Shown here in pieces: positions 63,001 to 64,000 of a stretch of 64,000 nucleotides of DNA. The notes under the pieces were generated by a model. It was not told the origin of the DNA and ran no database searches. It was given only the letters and a program-made list of their open reading frames with translations. Within the stretch, counting starts at the first letter, position 1; every line of letters starts with the position of its first letter. The stretch comes from Opisthocomus hoazin (lineage: Eukaryota; Chordata; Aves; Opisthocomiformes; Opisthocomidae): the NCBI RefSeq assembly GCF_030867145.1, contig NC_134422.1, positions 14,642,531 to 14,706,530 of the forward strand, read 5' to 3'. The translations under genes and the position numbers were made by a program.

Positions 63001-64000
63001 ACAGGAGCCAACTGCTTACAGGAGCTTTTAATCTTTTTTTCCTGTTTTCATCTTATTCTTTCTATTCTTTGTTCCACACGCAACTGTTAAATGACGCTTG
63101 GAACAGGACTCGAGGTGGTGTGAAGAACTGCTCTGGTTGTACCCTCCTGCTGCTAACATACCTGGTAAGTATTCCCAAAGCACAGCACCTGGAAACAACA
63201 CCCAGAAACGGTGAATAGAAACAAGAAAATTCTTTTCCTTCCTAGTCCTATCTGACAACAAAACTAACCAATAAGCAGTTCTCAAGGTAAGATGCACCTA
63301 TACCTTCATGGCTTCAGCACTTAAAACATACATATCTCCAGCCTAAAATGCATGTATTGGAGTCATACAGGAAATGAAATCATCAGTGTCGAAATGTGGG
63401 ACCTCTGCTGTAGCCTGCTAATGCTATACGCTGTTTGGCAGGTTGATTTTCCTTCTGGTTGTAACGATCAGCTCCGACCCAGTCAGCGTAGTTGGTCACT
63501 GATGGACTAGATTTTCATTCTTTCCCGGTAGCAAGAGGTGCAAGGATTATTAAGAGGATTAAGGCCAGAAAGGAGAATGTGTGTTGGTAAAACAAAGGAA
63601 AAGCGGAAGGAATAATCAGACAGAAGAGAAAACATCCTTGGCTGCACGCGTCGGCCATCGCTGCCGTGAGCCACGGCAGGCAGCACGGCCAGGAGGTGGC
63701 CCTGCAAGTTCTCCGGACCTTCCCAGCACTGCTCAGAGGGCAGGGACGCCGCGCTCCTGGGCTGCACGGCCAACGCCACCGCTCCCCACCAACGCTCGAC
63801 GGGCAGCACAGGGTAAGACCAAACCTACACGAGTGGAACACAACCAGATTCTGCTCCTCACGCTCAGAACTAGCTCCAGTGTGGTACTTCACTTCTCCTG
63901 AGGGAGATGATGAAATGATAACACGGTTCAGGCTGCAATTCCAGTTAGGTTGCAACAAACGTAGAAGTCTCTTCCTGGATCCTAGCAAACCAGCTGGGCT
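57041..64000. other. GC-richer flank without a supported gene
   Basis: Open frames are longer here because of base composition (for example 57040-57681 minus), but none shows family motifs or consistent splice structure. A-rich, low-complexity parts at 59230-59480 and 62600-62720 read like 3' untranslated sequence of a minus-strand gene lying beyond the right edge. A minus-strand poly(A)-like AATAAA is at about 60761-60766. Confidence 0.35.

Overview
The window looks like a sauropsid, most probably avian, nuclear genome. The main evidence is CR1 LINE copies that end in ATTCTGTG/ATTCTATG octamer repeats, sparse ancient MIR-type SINEs, AT-rich non-coding DNA, one sharp CpG island and a multi-exon gene with spliceosomal introns. 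Nothing suggests prokaryotic or organellar DNA, and I saw no tRNA, rRNA or CRISPR array. The species cannot be named from the sequence alone.

Layout. From 1 to about 38.7 kb the DNA is mostly non-coding and AT-rich. It carries a 5'-truncated CR1 on the plus strand (10.55-11.27 kb), a longer CR1 on the minus strand with a long open reverse-transcriptase frame (24.33-25.47 kb), two CR1 fragments (26.1 and 27.0 kb) and several degraded MIR-like SINEs (20.9, 28.3, 33.6, 34.1 and 45.3 kb). A few stretches in this half have exon-like splice signals. The most notable is a phase-compatible minus-strand pair at 7.4 and 6.0 kb that would encode a transmembrane segment. These remain weak candidates. A CpG island lies at about 38.76-39.95 kb and is a likely promoter. 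From 40 to 48.7 kb the sequence is non-coding.

The one gene I can assemble with confidence is on the plus strand, at 48,803-55,685. Seven coding exons join in frame with consistent phases into a 455-residue kelch-repeat protein that ends at a TGA. Five kelch blades are read in order. A sixth appears to be split by about 145 low-complexity residues and closed by the C-terminus. No BTB or BACK domain is encoded. One intron has a GC-AG boundary. Poly(A) signals follow at 56,065 and 57,017. The CpG island 9 kb upstream is the best available candidate promoter, but the 5' untranslated exons linking it to the coding exons are not resolved.

The last 7 kb (57-64 kb) is richer in GC. It has no coding exon that I can support, and parts of it read like 3' untranslated sequence of a gene lying outside the window. 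I found no clearly novel multi-gene system. The most interesting items are the kelch gene's architecture and the unassigned exon-like pair at 6-7.5 kb.
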